Source: Nilaparvata lugens
Lineage: Eukaryota > Arthropoda > Insecta > Hemiptera > Delphacidae
Assembly (NCBI RefSeq): GCF_014356525.2
Contig: NC_052516.1
Coordinates: 23,952,154 to 24,016,153, forward strand
Length of the DNA stretch: 64,000 bases
Direction of reading: 5' to 3'
Of the stretch, positions 55,852 to 64,000 are shown one piece after another. The notes under the pieces were generated by a model. That model ran no database searches. It worked only from the letters and a program-made list of their open reading frames with translations, and had not been told where the DNA came from. Position numbers and translations under genes: made by a program. The first letter of the stretch is position 1. Every line of letters starts with the position of its first letter.

Positions 55852-56042
55852 AGCTGCGTTTACACCAAAGTTATTAATAAAATATTTATTTTTTCGTACT
55901 TATAGATTTTATTACATTAAACGGAGCTTGACAAACGCACATGCAAATCATGTGTATGATAGATAAGTTATGTTCAATCTAATAGAATCTTCAAGGACCA
56001 AAAAATTAACATTTTGTTAATAACTTTGGTGTAAACGCAGCT
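55852..56042. mobile_element. MITE I with TTA target duplication
   Basis: AGCTGCGTTTACACCAAAGT at the left and its complement ACTTTGGTGTAAACGCAGCT at the right, extending TATTAA inward. TTA flanks both ends (55849-55851 and 56043-56045), a PIF/Harbinger-type signature. The body is 191 bp without coding capacity. Confidence 0.9.
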
Positions 56043-56045
56043 TTA

Positions 56046-56989
56046 TTCTAGGCCTATTCATCCTTCATAATACAAGCTATTGGAAACAAAAATATCTGTT
56101 TATTCACACTCCTATCATACCTCATCGTACTAGAAAAATATTGCAGTAAAGCAATATTATTCATCAGGAGTTTCCGTCCATCAGAATTTTCCTTCATCAT
56201 AATTTTTCTTCTTCAAAATTTTTCTCCATCAGCATTATTCTCCATAACCTATTTCTTTTGCTCCATAAACATCCGACCCAAGTATGCCAGCACTTAGTGA
56301 CCCAAATACCGGCACACATTTTGCATAATTTATGATGCAGCACACAAGTGGTGCATATGTGTTGTATGCACTTCCAGAATGCACAAATGAAGTAAACGTG
56401 ATGTTTGAGTTGCATCAATTATGCACCTGAAATGCATGTAAATTATGCATTCTCCATATGAGTACTTTGGATATTGGCCAATGCTTATAGACCACATATA
56501 ACTTGTGTAACATATTAATTCTGTTTTGAAAGAGAGTATGAGCAAACGAACTGGAATAATAATGCATACATTTGCTATTTTTATGAGCACAATCTAGATA
56601 ATTGATATTCTGTTTTTAAAGGGAGTATGAACAAACAAACTAGGATATGGCATACATTTTATGTTTTTATAAGCACGATTTAGATTATTCCTGCTGAATT
56701 AATAATGAAGTAGATACAGTAAACCAAGATTGAATCAAGTTTATAGTTAACCAAGGGAATATTTCAAGTGGATCAAATTTAATGTAGTTCACCAAATATT
56801 AATATTTGTTTGACTATCATCAGCTTCACGCTTTCATTCTATACAGAAGTATGTAAGAACATGTTTTAAACATACTGTATTGTTCACTTTATCCAATATA
56901 AAAATAAATAAATAAATAGGTGTTTACTAATCTAATCGGTGGACTACTTATTTGATCAAGACACATATAGTCAAGAAACATAATTAATC
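56046..56989. other. No gene recognised
   Basis: AT-rich. Several TGCATAATT / AATTATGCA motifs recur between 56330 and 56450, giving weak local palindromes. Frames of 73-86 residues here overlap these motifs and show no domain. Confidence 0.4.
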
Positions 56990-57013
56990 AAGATGGTTTT
57001 TTGGTATTGGTCT

Positions 57014-57044
57014 GTGTGTGTGTGTGTGGTGTGTGTGTGTGTGT

Positions 57045-57094
<50 letters not shown>
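57014..57094 (+). repeat. (TG)n microsatellite in repeat P
   Basis: TG dinucleotides with two GG interruptions (near 57029 and 57045), ending where MITE C begins. Confidence 0.95.
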
Positions 57095-57095
<1 letters not shown>

Positions 57096-57096
<1 letters not shown>

Positions 57097-57343
57097 GGTG
57101 CGTACAGACTTTCGCTCTGCTCCGCAACCGAACGTCACTCCAGCAGAGCGTTTGATGATCGACCGGGGAACAACAGTGGTTCGACCGGGGAACGCGAGAA
57201 GATCTATCATCTTCCGTAACGTTCATGATGGGTGCGACTGCTGAGCGGAGGCGGAGCTACTGCGGTACGATGGAGGAACGAGGGCGGTACGAGGGAGGAG
57301 CGTGCTCGGTGCGGGTTGGATGCGCGAATATGTGTACGCAGCT
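57096..57343. mobile_element. MITE C, full copy
   Basis: Starts AGGTGCGTACAGACTTTCGC and ends ATATGTGTACGCAGCT. It shares the first dozen bases with MITE B but has an unrelated GC-rich interior (CTGCTCCGC, GATCGACCGGGG, GCGGAGGCGGAGC). Repeat P at 30003 shows the uninterrupted TGTATGAGTGTATGTG sequence. Confidence 0.75.
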
Positions 57344-57883
57344 TTAGAGTGTATGTGCGTCTGTGTACACGATATCTCATCCCACAATTAATTGAAGGGA
57401 TGACTTGAAATTTGGAACTTAAGGTCCTTACAATATACGGATCCGACACGAACAATTTCTATCTGATTGAATTCAAGATGGCGGCTAAAATGGCGAAAAT
57501 GTTGTCAAAAACAGGGTTTTTCGCGATTTTCTCAAAAACGGCTTCAACGATTCCAATTAAATTTATACCTAAAATAGTCATTGATAGGATCTATCAACAG
57601 CCACAAGTCTCATATCTGAAAAAATTCCAGGAGCTCCGCCCCATCTAAGCAAAGTTTGATTTTAGATTCCCAATTATCAGGTTTCAGATACAATTTAAAC
57701 AAAAAATTCCAAGTGTAAAAGATTGAGCATGAAAGTCTCTACAATTAATGTTGAGTAAAATTTTCACCTTAAATTTCAAATAACCTCGAAATTCGAGAAA
57801 ATGTTATTATTTCAATTGCAAACTTTTAGCAAGTGTTGATTCTATCAAATCATTCACTATGAAGAGATAGCAGAGTTCGTGTG

Positions 57884-57967
57884 AATATAAAGGAAAATAA
57901 AAATCTCAGTACCCTTTTTTGAAATATTTTATCACAATGTTTCGGACATTGATGCCATTTTGAAGTC
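57884..57967 (+). mobile_element. Foldback M, partial copy with 8 bp flanking duplication
   Basis: AATATAAAGGAAAATAAAAA through TTTATCACAATG matches the left arm at 32563. The loop is inverted relative to that copy and the right arm is absent. TTCGTGTG occurs at 57876-57883 and 57968-57975, while the P copy at 30528 has it once. Confidence 0.75.
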
Positions 57968-58112
57968 TTCGTGTGTCTGCAGCGTTATTGTCCTGTCACC
58001 AGCTGGCTTAGATCTTTGAATAGTAGACTTGAGATGTGCGTGAACACTAGCGTCAGGTGATAAATTTTCGTAACGGCAAGGAAAGTTGTGTGAGTGCGCC
58101 ACACCAGATTTT

Positions 58113-60109
58113 TTTAATATGCAGTAGACAAAATAACCAAAAACAATGAACTTATGGTATTGTGCACATCAATTCATTCATATAAGCTCATTCGAAGCGG
58201 AATATCATAATTCAGATTTCATCTCAACATTTCATGAGCGGAGTGTGGTGGGCTATATTTGATGGTCCTTCTAATACAATCTGACACTAGACTGATAAAT
58301 AATTCGCATTCTTTGCAAATGCATTATTTGTGGAACAGCGCAGACCATTGAATTTAGAAACAGATTATTTTATAGTTGAAAACGATCCTATTGGAATATT
58401 TCTGTCAGTAAAATTAGTAAGTCAAGATACCGTTTTATACCTTGATCATTTGTCTCTCAAAGAATTTAGCTTAATCTTTGGGGCAAGATGCATGAAAATG
58501 TTTCAAATATTACGATTATTTGAAAGGAAAGGAACAGTTTTGGGCTTTAAGTCTGTTGTTCCTTTTCCAATCATTCATAATTGAGGATGATATTGTATCT
58601 ATCACTGTATAAATAGATCAATAAATTATCATCAGTTTCACGCATTTATTCTATACAAATGTATGTAAAAACATCCTTTGAAATTCCAGTACATAACATT
58701 ATACACTCTTATAGGCTTATATTTGTGGTTGAATACATAGATCATTCCAATCAAGTCTAGATACGGTATTACATCATATACATAGCTTTGAATATAGAAA
58801 TTGGTCATTTTTTGTGTATTGGAAATATGGGCTTAAGTACATTCAACAATAAATTTTCCATTTTTCGACTGAATTTGACTTATGATGCATTGTTTGAAAT
58901 GTTGATCCTTGAAGGTGTCCTCAAGCGTGCCTCTCCACTAGGAAATACTGAAATGAAGTGCATCTAACGGGTGATTCTCATATAACATAATTTCATGAAC
59001 TTATGTCATTGTGCGAAATATCAATGTGAGGACAATGTAGTTGGTGATGATGGTTGAAGCTGAAAATTGGGTGTTTTTCACAATACAAGGAGCATTGTTG
59101 TCAGGTGTACCTGGAAATCTATATGAGATGGAGCGCTCTACCTGATCTCAGATTGTAGAGCACAGAAATACGCTCAGAGAGATTTCGAATTATACATCTA
59201 AATGGTAACAATCGGAAGATATTGTTCATCAGAAACTAAAATTCTCCAAAATTGATTTTTTTTCAAATTTCACTCATTTTTGAAAGATCATAACTCAGTA
59301 CTCATTGGAGATAGAAAGTTCCGAATGATTTAATTTTATTCAGAATTATATAATCTAGAGAAATGGCTGAAATTTAATCCAAGAAAAGTAAATTTTTTTG
59401 TCCGATTACGAGATTTGGCAGAAATTGCTGAAAACTGGAAAATGAGCCGAAAATACGAGGTTTTTGGGCCACCCTGTATCTAGCACAAGGAAATTTTGCA
59501 TGAAGAAATCGGTTCTGGACTTCTCTTATGTACTTGATTCATATATGAAAAATCAGAACTATAATATAAATTGCATGCACCAATGTATATATAATGACTG
59601 GACTATAACTGTTGACAGAGCGGTCACGCATTTTATAGTAGAGTGGTAGAATTAAAATCAAAAAGTCTATAATATAATATTCATACCAAGTCTAGATACG
59701 GCAATGCATTCTTGATTATGAAGAGAACAGTATTTACAGTCTCAATTGTTTACAAAGCGGTTACGCATCTTGAAGTGAAATCGTAGGATTGAAATTGTAG
59801 AATAGCAAGCATGCTGCTTAACTTTGTAGAGACTTTAGCTGTACTTCGCCCACAAGAGGATCTCATCGCTATGAGATGATAGAAGCACGAATGAATGGCC
59901 AGGAAAAGGCATATCTAGTTGCGCAACTCGGAACAGACTAGAAATGAGCAAAGTTCTTTTGTAGTTGGAAAAGTGCATTTCCACATCCTGAAGGAAACTG
60001 AGCAAATAGAATTTTCTCATCAGCTATTCATCCAATTCAAGTTTTCTGTGCAATTTTCTTATCCGGATGCTCAAACTCTCTCTTATTTTCCTGTCTCTCT
60101 TTCTTCTCC
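58113..60109. other. No gene recognised
   Basis: AT-rich. The 84-residue plus-strand frame at 58330-58584 and the 61-residue frame at 59464-59649 have no recognisable domain, so I do not call them. A transposable-element edge is listed at 59200-59480. Confidence 0.4.
59200..59480. repeat. Probable transposable-element end (GGGCCACCCTGTAT)
   Basis: TTTTTGGGCCACCCTGTATC near 59460 resembles the common arthropod terminus GGGACACCCTGTA. The preceding 'GAAAGATCATAACTCAGTAC' text is also of dispersed-repeat character. The family is not identified. Confidence 0.35.
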
Positions 60110-60215
60110 ACTTCCTTCATCATCTTGCTCTTCCTCTTCTTCTTCTTCTTCTTCTACTTCTTCTTCTACTTCTTCTTCTACTTCTTATTCTTCTACTTCT
60201 TGGTCTCCTTCTTCC
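60110..60215 (+). repeat. TTC microsatellite
   Basis: TTC runs with TAC and TAT interruptions, ending at CTTGGTCTCC. The Ser/Leu-rich frames across it are not genes. Confidence 0.9.
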
Positions 60216-60475
60216 CGTCGGATGTGTGTTAATGGGAAGGATATTACAAAGTAGCCAACAGATACAGGTTCTTATAAAAAATGAATAAGAAAAAACTGGG
60301 AAGGCATAAATTCATTCAATTCATGATTCACCTCAATTTCTCAATTCTTTGTAAAACTCGCTGAATAATTAGTTTACTATGATTATTATAAGCTATGCTA
60401 CATTTTATTGTGAATCAGTGTATGAGACAGAATGGTATGTTACACAGAAGAATGGAGAACTCATATCAAATCTAG

Positions 60476-60724
60476 TCTCTCTCATCCTCACTCAATCTCT
60501 CTCTTTCTAACTCTCAATTCCTCACACTACCTCACTCTTCCTTTCTCTCCCAGCTCCCAGTCCTCTTATTTCTCACACTCTCTTTCTCTGTTCTGTTTTC
60601 TTCTATCCTCATCATTCTGTTTCTCATTCTAAATCTCCCTCTCTGTCACTCCTCCTCTTCCTCCCATACACACACTCTCTTTCTCTCTCTCACACACAAT
60701 CTCTCTTTCTCTCTCTCACAGCTG
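60476..60724 (+). repeat. CT-rich low-complexity tract
   Basis: TCTCTC, CACTCT and CTTTCTC motifs throughout; the 66-residue Ser/Leu/Phe frame across it is a product of the composition. Confidence 0.85.
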
Positions 60725-60934
60725 CAATTTATGTAGATGCATAACAATATTATCTATTTTACATATAGTTATTACAAATTGCTTTTTCATATCATATACA
60801 GTTCGATAATTATTTTATTAGTCTATATTATGTAAATTCATCTATAATTTTGCTGTATTGTTAGCTATTGTATATGAGTGTATAAGCCAGTATATATTGT
60901 AATCTACATAAATAAAGTACTCAATCAATCAATC
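60725..60934 (+). mobile_element. (TCAA)n-tailed retroposon T, copy 3, 5'-truncated
   Basis: Starts at CAATTTATGTAGATGC, so it lacks about 65 bp of the start, and ends AAGTACTCAATCAATCAATC. Confidence 0.75.
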
Positions 60935-61523
60935 ACACATACACTATCTCTTTCTCTCTCTCACTCCAATCTCTTACGGTCGAGTGTTGAAGGGGAGGGT
61001 ATCCTTGATAGCATTTCTGAGAATGAACATCTAAAGGTCCAAACTTCACTGTTTCATGTAAAAACATTACAGCAATACCTCAATTCCGCATATTTCATCA
61101 TACTTCTTCGCTCAATGTTTTTGCTCAAATCTTTAGGTTATATTATGATTCATCATGTTGTTTTAATTTTACTGGTAATTATTTTCTACGCTGGAACGTA
61201 AGTTGAATATTTTTTTTTGTTGAATACATGAATAGAGGAATCTGAATCTGAATCTCTCTTTCCAATTCTCCTCATCCCTCTGGACCATTGTTGAAAAATA
61301 TTTCTCTCTCCCTCACTAACAAAATACAGCTCATCTCTCGTCCCATACAGGCTAACCCAATTTCGACTGAAATTGAAGTGACTCGACACCATTGAAAAAT
61401 CGTTATTCTATCCAACCAGAATGTGACCAATTACACATACAGTCCGCTTCAAAAATAATGTCAGCTGTCGTTCCAGTTTTCTTTCATTCTTACTCCCTCT
61501 CACACTGTCTTTCTCTCTCTCTA

Positions 61524-61792
61524 GTAGATAGTTAGTGAGAAGGATATTTTGAATATTCTTTCCGAAGAATGGACATTGATATGTCCAAAGCTCCGCCAAT
61601 TTATGTAGATGATTTACAATAACATTTATAGTTATTCCAGACCTTTTTTTATATCATATACAGTTCAGTAATTATTTTCTTAGTCTATATTATGTAAATT
61701 TATCTATAACTTTGCTGTATCGTAAGCTATTGTATATAAGTGTATAAGCCAGTATATATTGTAATCTACATAAATAAAGTACTCAATCAATC
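61524..61792 (+). mobile_element. (TCAA)n-tailed retroposon T, copy 4
   Basis: Starts GTAGATAGTTAGTGAGAAGG and ends AAAGTACTCAATCAATC. Preceded by CTCTCTCT. Confidence 0.75.
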
Positions 61793-61918
61793 TTTCTCAC
61801 TTGTAAAAAGGTATTCTCAGTAGTTTCTCAATGTAAAAAGTGTAAGGTACTCAGTGTAAGGTATTCTCAGTGTAAAAAGGTATTCTCTCCTAGTTGAATT
61901 GATGAAATTAACGTTTTG
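61793..61918 (+). repeat. Short tandem phrase 'TCAGTGTAAAAAGGTATTC'
   Basis: GTAAAAAGGTATTCTCAGT near 61803 recurs near 61871, with AGTGTAAGGTA variants between them. Confidence 0.7.
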
Positions 61919-62199
61919 GTAGAGAGTTAGTGAGTGGGAAGGATATTTTGAATATTCTTTCCAAAGAATGGACATTGATATGTCCAAAGGTCCGCCAATT
62001 TATGTAGATGAATTACAATATTATCTTTAGTTATTCCAATTTGTTTTTTCATAATAATATACAGTTTAGTAATTATTTTTTTAGTCTATATAATATGTTG
62101 ATTCATCTATAATTATTAAGCTGTATCGTAAGCTGTTATATATAAGTGTATAAGCCAGTATACATTGTAATCTACATGAATAAAGTACTCAATCAATCA
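61919..62199 (+). mobile_element. (TCAA)n-tailed retroposon T, copy 5
   Basis: Starts GTAGAGAGTTAGTGAGTGGG and ends AAAGTACTCAATCAATCA. It runs straight into a (CT)n tract, like copies 3 and 4, which also neighbour CT repeats. Confidence 0.75.
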
Positions 62200-62246
62200 C
62201 TCTCTCTCCCTCTCTCTCTGTCTCCTTCAACATTTCTCAAACACAG

Positions 62247-62285
<39 letters not shown>
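62200..62285 (+). repeat. (TC)n microsatellite
   Basis: TCTCTC runs, the longest from about 62250 to 62285. Confidence 0.95.
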
Positions 62286-62286
<1 letters not shown>

Positions 62287-63888
62287 ATTATTTCCAACTA
62301 TATCATATTCACCTCAGTACTCTTCAATGTAGCAGTAGACTCAAAATACAACTTAATCATAGAGCTACGAACTCAGATGGAGAATCTATACACAAGTAAA
62401 CATTTTTTAGATAAATATCATTTGAGACTATGGTAAAACTTTATTGGAGACTATGGTAAAAAAAGAAAAATGTTCATAAATGAATTGCTATAGGGTTCTC
62501 TTTGATATCAACAGATGAAACATCGATTCATGCTCCATCAGTCACTACTAAGATCAAAGAAATCATCGGAGAATTACAAAGATCAAAGTAATCGTTGGAA
62601 AATCACCATGATTCCCGAATTACGTATCGAACTCATACGCTCCTTTCCCGAGGAAATTGAGCTTCAATTTTTGAAGCCTCTCCCGAGCTAAATTATGCGG
62701 ACGACTCTAATTTTCTGGAGCTTTTCTGACCAAAATGATGGAGCGAAAAAATGTCACAGAAGAGCTTTGACAAGTGCCGGCTTCCCGGTCCTTCCGCTAG
62801 AGCGCTCCTGTGCGCTGGCAAAATGCCAGAATTATATTCCAACTAACCCGAAGCCTCTCTGGGTCTCGCCCTTACTTTGAAACTGTGCACAGTTGGAGCC
62901 AAATTTTTGATGCTGGAGTGGAAGGGATTCAGTGCAAAACTTAAGTACTGTTTCTCCACTATATTTATTGATTAGTTATAACTTAAACTTTCTATTTGTG
63001 ACGCCCACATAGCTTCAGGCTTGTGCTAGGATGAATTTGGTTTTTTTTCTCCTGAGAGTGATGTCCATATGAGGTCTAGGCTTGTGCGTAGGTAATGAGT
63101 CGGATGATAATGACAGATGAATATTGGATGTTTTTGAACAACGGATATTGGAAAGGACATAGGTAATAGAGTATTTAAATGGTGGAGGAATCTAGTGGGA
63201 TATGTGAAAGCTGCATTAAAGTACAGAGGGGGAATTATAAATGAGTTCAATTACTGATTTATACCAGAAAAATAAGTTGTAGAATTGCGAATATCAATTC
63301 AGAATAGGAAATTGAGTATTATTTTGATTTCATGCTTTCGATAATATTATAACGCAAGCCTTGCCACATTGTTTGTTTGTTTGTATTGTTCATTGATTAA
63401 TTAATTAATTGTGTAGGCTGTTCAAGATATTATAATTTATTGCTCGTTTTCTATTGATCACCAAAAGTTTACAGTGGTTATTGCTTTTTTTTCTCTCTCA
63501 ACTTCGGCTGACGGCAGAAAATGCCAAGCTAAATAAATACGTTTCAAGTGGGATTTGAATTGAGATGATAATGCTCTGAGAGATCGGTGGATGACCTACA
63601 ATATCATTAACTGAGTTCCAAACCACCGAAAAATGAGCTTCGAATCTGGACGTTTGAGAGAATCGTAAAATAAATATGAAACGGACTTCAAATATGAAAA
63701 TATTTCATGTTATGAGACTATAATATTATACAATATTATAAGATATTGTGGAATTCACGTCCTTTCAGATTCAGAAATTTAACAACTACTGTTCAAGATT
63801 CATTCTGTTCTCAACATTAGTCGATTGGTATTGATTTAAGGTTCCGATTCTTGAACTTTAACAACATATTGCTCTCAGTAAACTCTAA
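62286..63888. other. No gene recognised
   Basis: Mixed sequence. The 61-residue frame at 62695-62880 and the 74-residue minus-strand frame at 63026-63250 have no family signature. (TTGT)n-like runs lie near 63374. Nothing further supported. Confidence 0.4.
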
Positions 63889-64000
63889 AGGTGCGTACAG
63901 ACTTTCGCTCTGCTCCGCAATCGAACGTCACTCGAGCAGATCGATTGATGATCGACCGGGGAGCAAGAGTGGAACGCAAGAAGAGCTAACATCTCCCATA
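63889..64000. mobile_element. MITE C, partial at window end
   Basis: TAA (63886-63888) then AGGTGCGTACAGACTTTCGC, followed by CTCTGCTCCGCAATCGAACG and GATGATCGACCGGGGAGC. It matches 57096 onward and is cut by the window edge. Confidence 0.8.

Larger units (their letters stand above)
56990..58112 (+). repeat. Repeat P, third copy, with two nested insertions
   Basis: TTTTGGTATTGGTCTG, (TG)n, GTACACGATATCTCATC, AAGATGGCGGCTAAAATGG and the 3' half to GCCACACCAGATTTTTT match 29910-30675. MITE C interrupts it at 57096, right at the (TG)n edge, and an 84 bp M fragment interrupts it at 57884. Confidence 0.8.

Noticed and set aside
56330..56450. Regulatory array of TGCATAATT motifs
   Set aside because: Irregular spacing in AT-rich DNA; could be chance or local duplication.
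57207..57455. Small Arg/Pro-rich protein inside MITE C
   Set aside because: The frame lies across the GC-rich core of a MITE and the repeat P junction.
1..64000. An LTR retrotransposon or endogenous virus
   Set aside because: I found no paired LTRs with TG...CA ends, no primer-binding site, and no gag, protease, integrase or envelope motifs.

Overview
The window is eukaryotic, AT-rich, repeat-dominated DNA. It is most likely from an arthropod and probably an insect. The one host-gene candidate encodes an insect-type gustatory receptor (7tm_7). The transposon spectrum (Jockey-like and CR1/Crack-like LINEs, hAT, piggyBac-like and many TIR/MITE families) fits a large insect genome. A hemipteran such as a planthopper is my guess, not something the sequence proves. 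I see no bacterial operons, rRNA, functional tRNA or CRISPR.

Layout: 0-7 kb holds a palindromic MITE (family A) and a partial tandem duplication with a 3.6 kb unit, whose two copies each carry a LINE reverse-transcriptase tail. A 956 bp TIR element lies between them. 7-8 kb is GA-rich. 8.2-9.8 kb is a 5'-truncated Jockey-like LINE on the minus strand. 10.1-13.0 kb holds two GAA tracts of more than 400 bp followed by a pyrimidine-rich block. 13.4-14.3 kb has two MITEs. 15.0-19.2 kb is the most complete mobile element: a two-ORF LINE with one frameshift in ORF1 and one in-frame stop in ORF2. 21.9 kb has a tRNA-derived SINE with an 11 bp target duplication. 24.6-28.9 kb is a nested stack (repeat R, then MITE B, then a CR1/Crack-like LINE). 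29.8-30.9 kb has repeat P and a second tRNA-derived SINE. 31.9-32.5 kb is a MITE within a MITE. 37.5-38.3 kb is another R copy with MITE B and reveals the empty target site. 39.5-40.7 kb is the gustatory receptor gene on the minus strand, with one single-base frameshift. 41.7 kb is a piggyBac-like relic. 43.4-51 kb carries three copies of repeat G, a SINE split by a MITE that itself contains a 46 bp hAT-like insert, and several MITEs. 52.3-53.1 kb is a hAT deletion derivative with an exact 8 bp target duplication. 54.4-58.1 kb has more MITEs and a P copy. 60-62 kb is CT-rich with (TCAA)n-tailed repeats. The window ends inside a MITE.

The sequence does not function as one pathway. It reads as stacked transposon insertions around a lone chemoreceptor gene. 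The value lies in the insertion stratigraphy (empty sites, target duplications), in uncharacterised MITE families, and in hints that several frameshifts are single-base homopolymer undercalls. I found no convincing new biological system beyond these elements.
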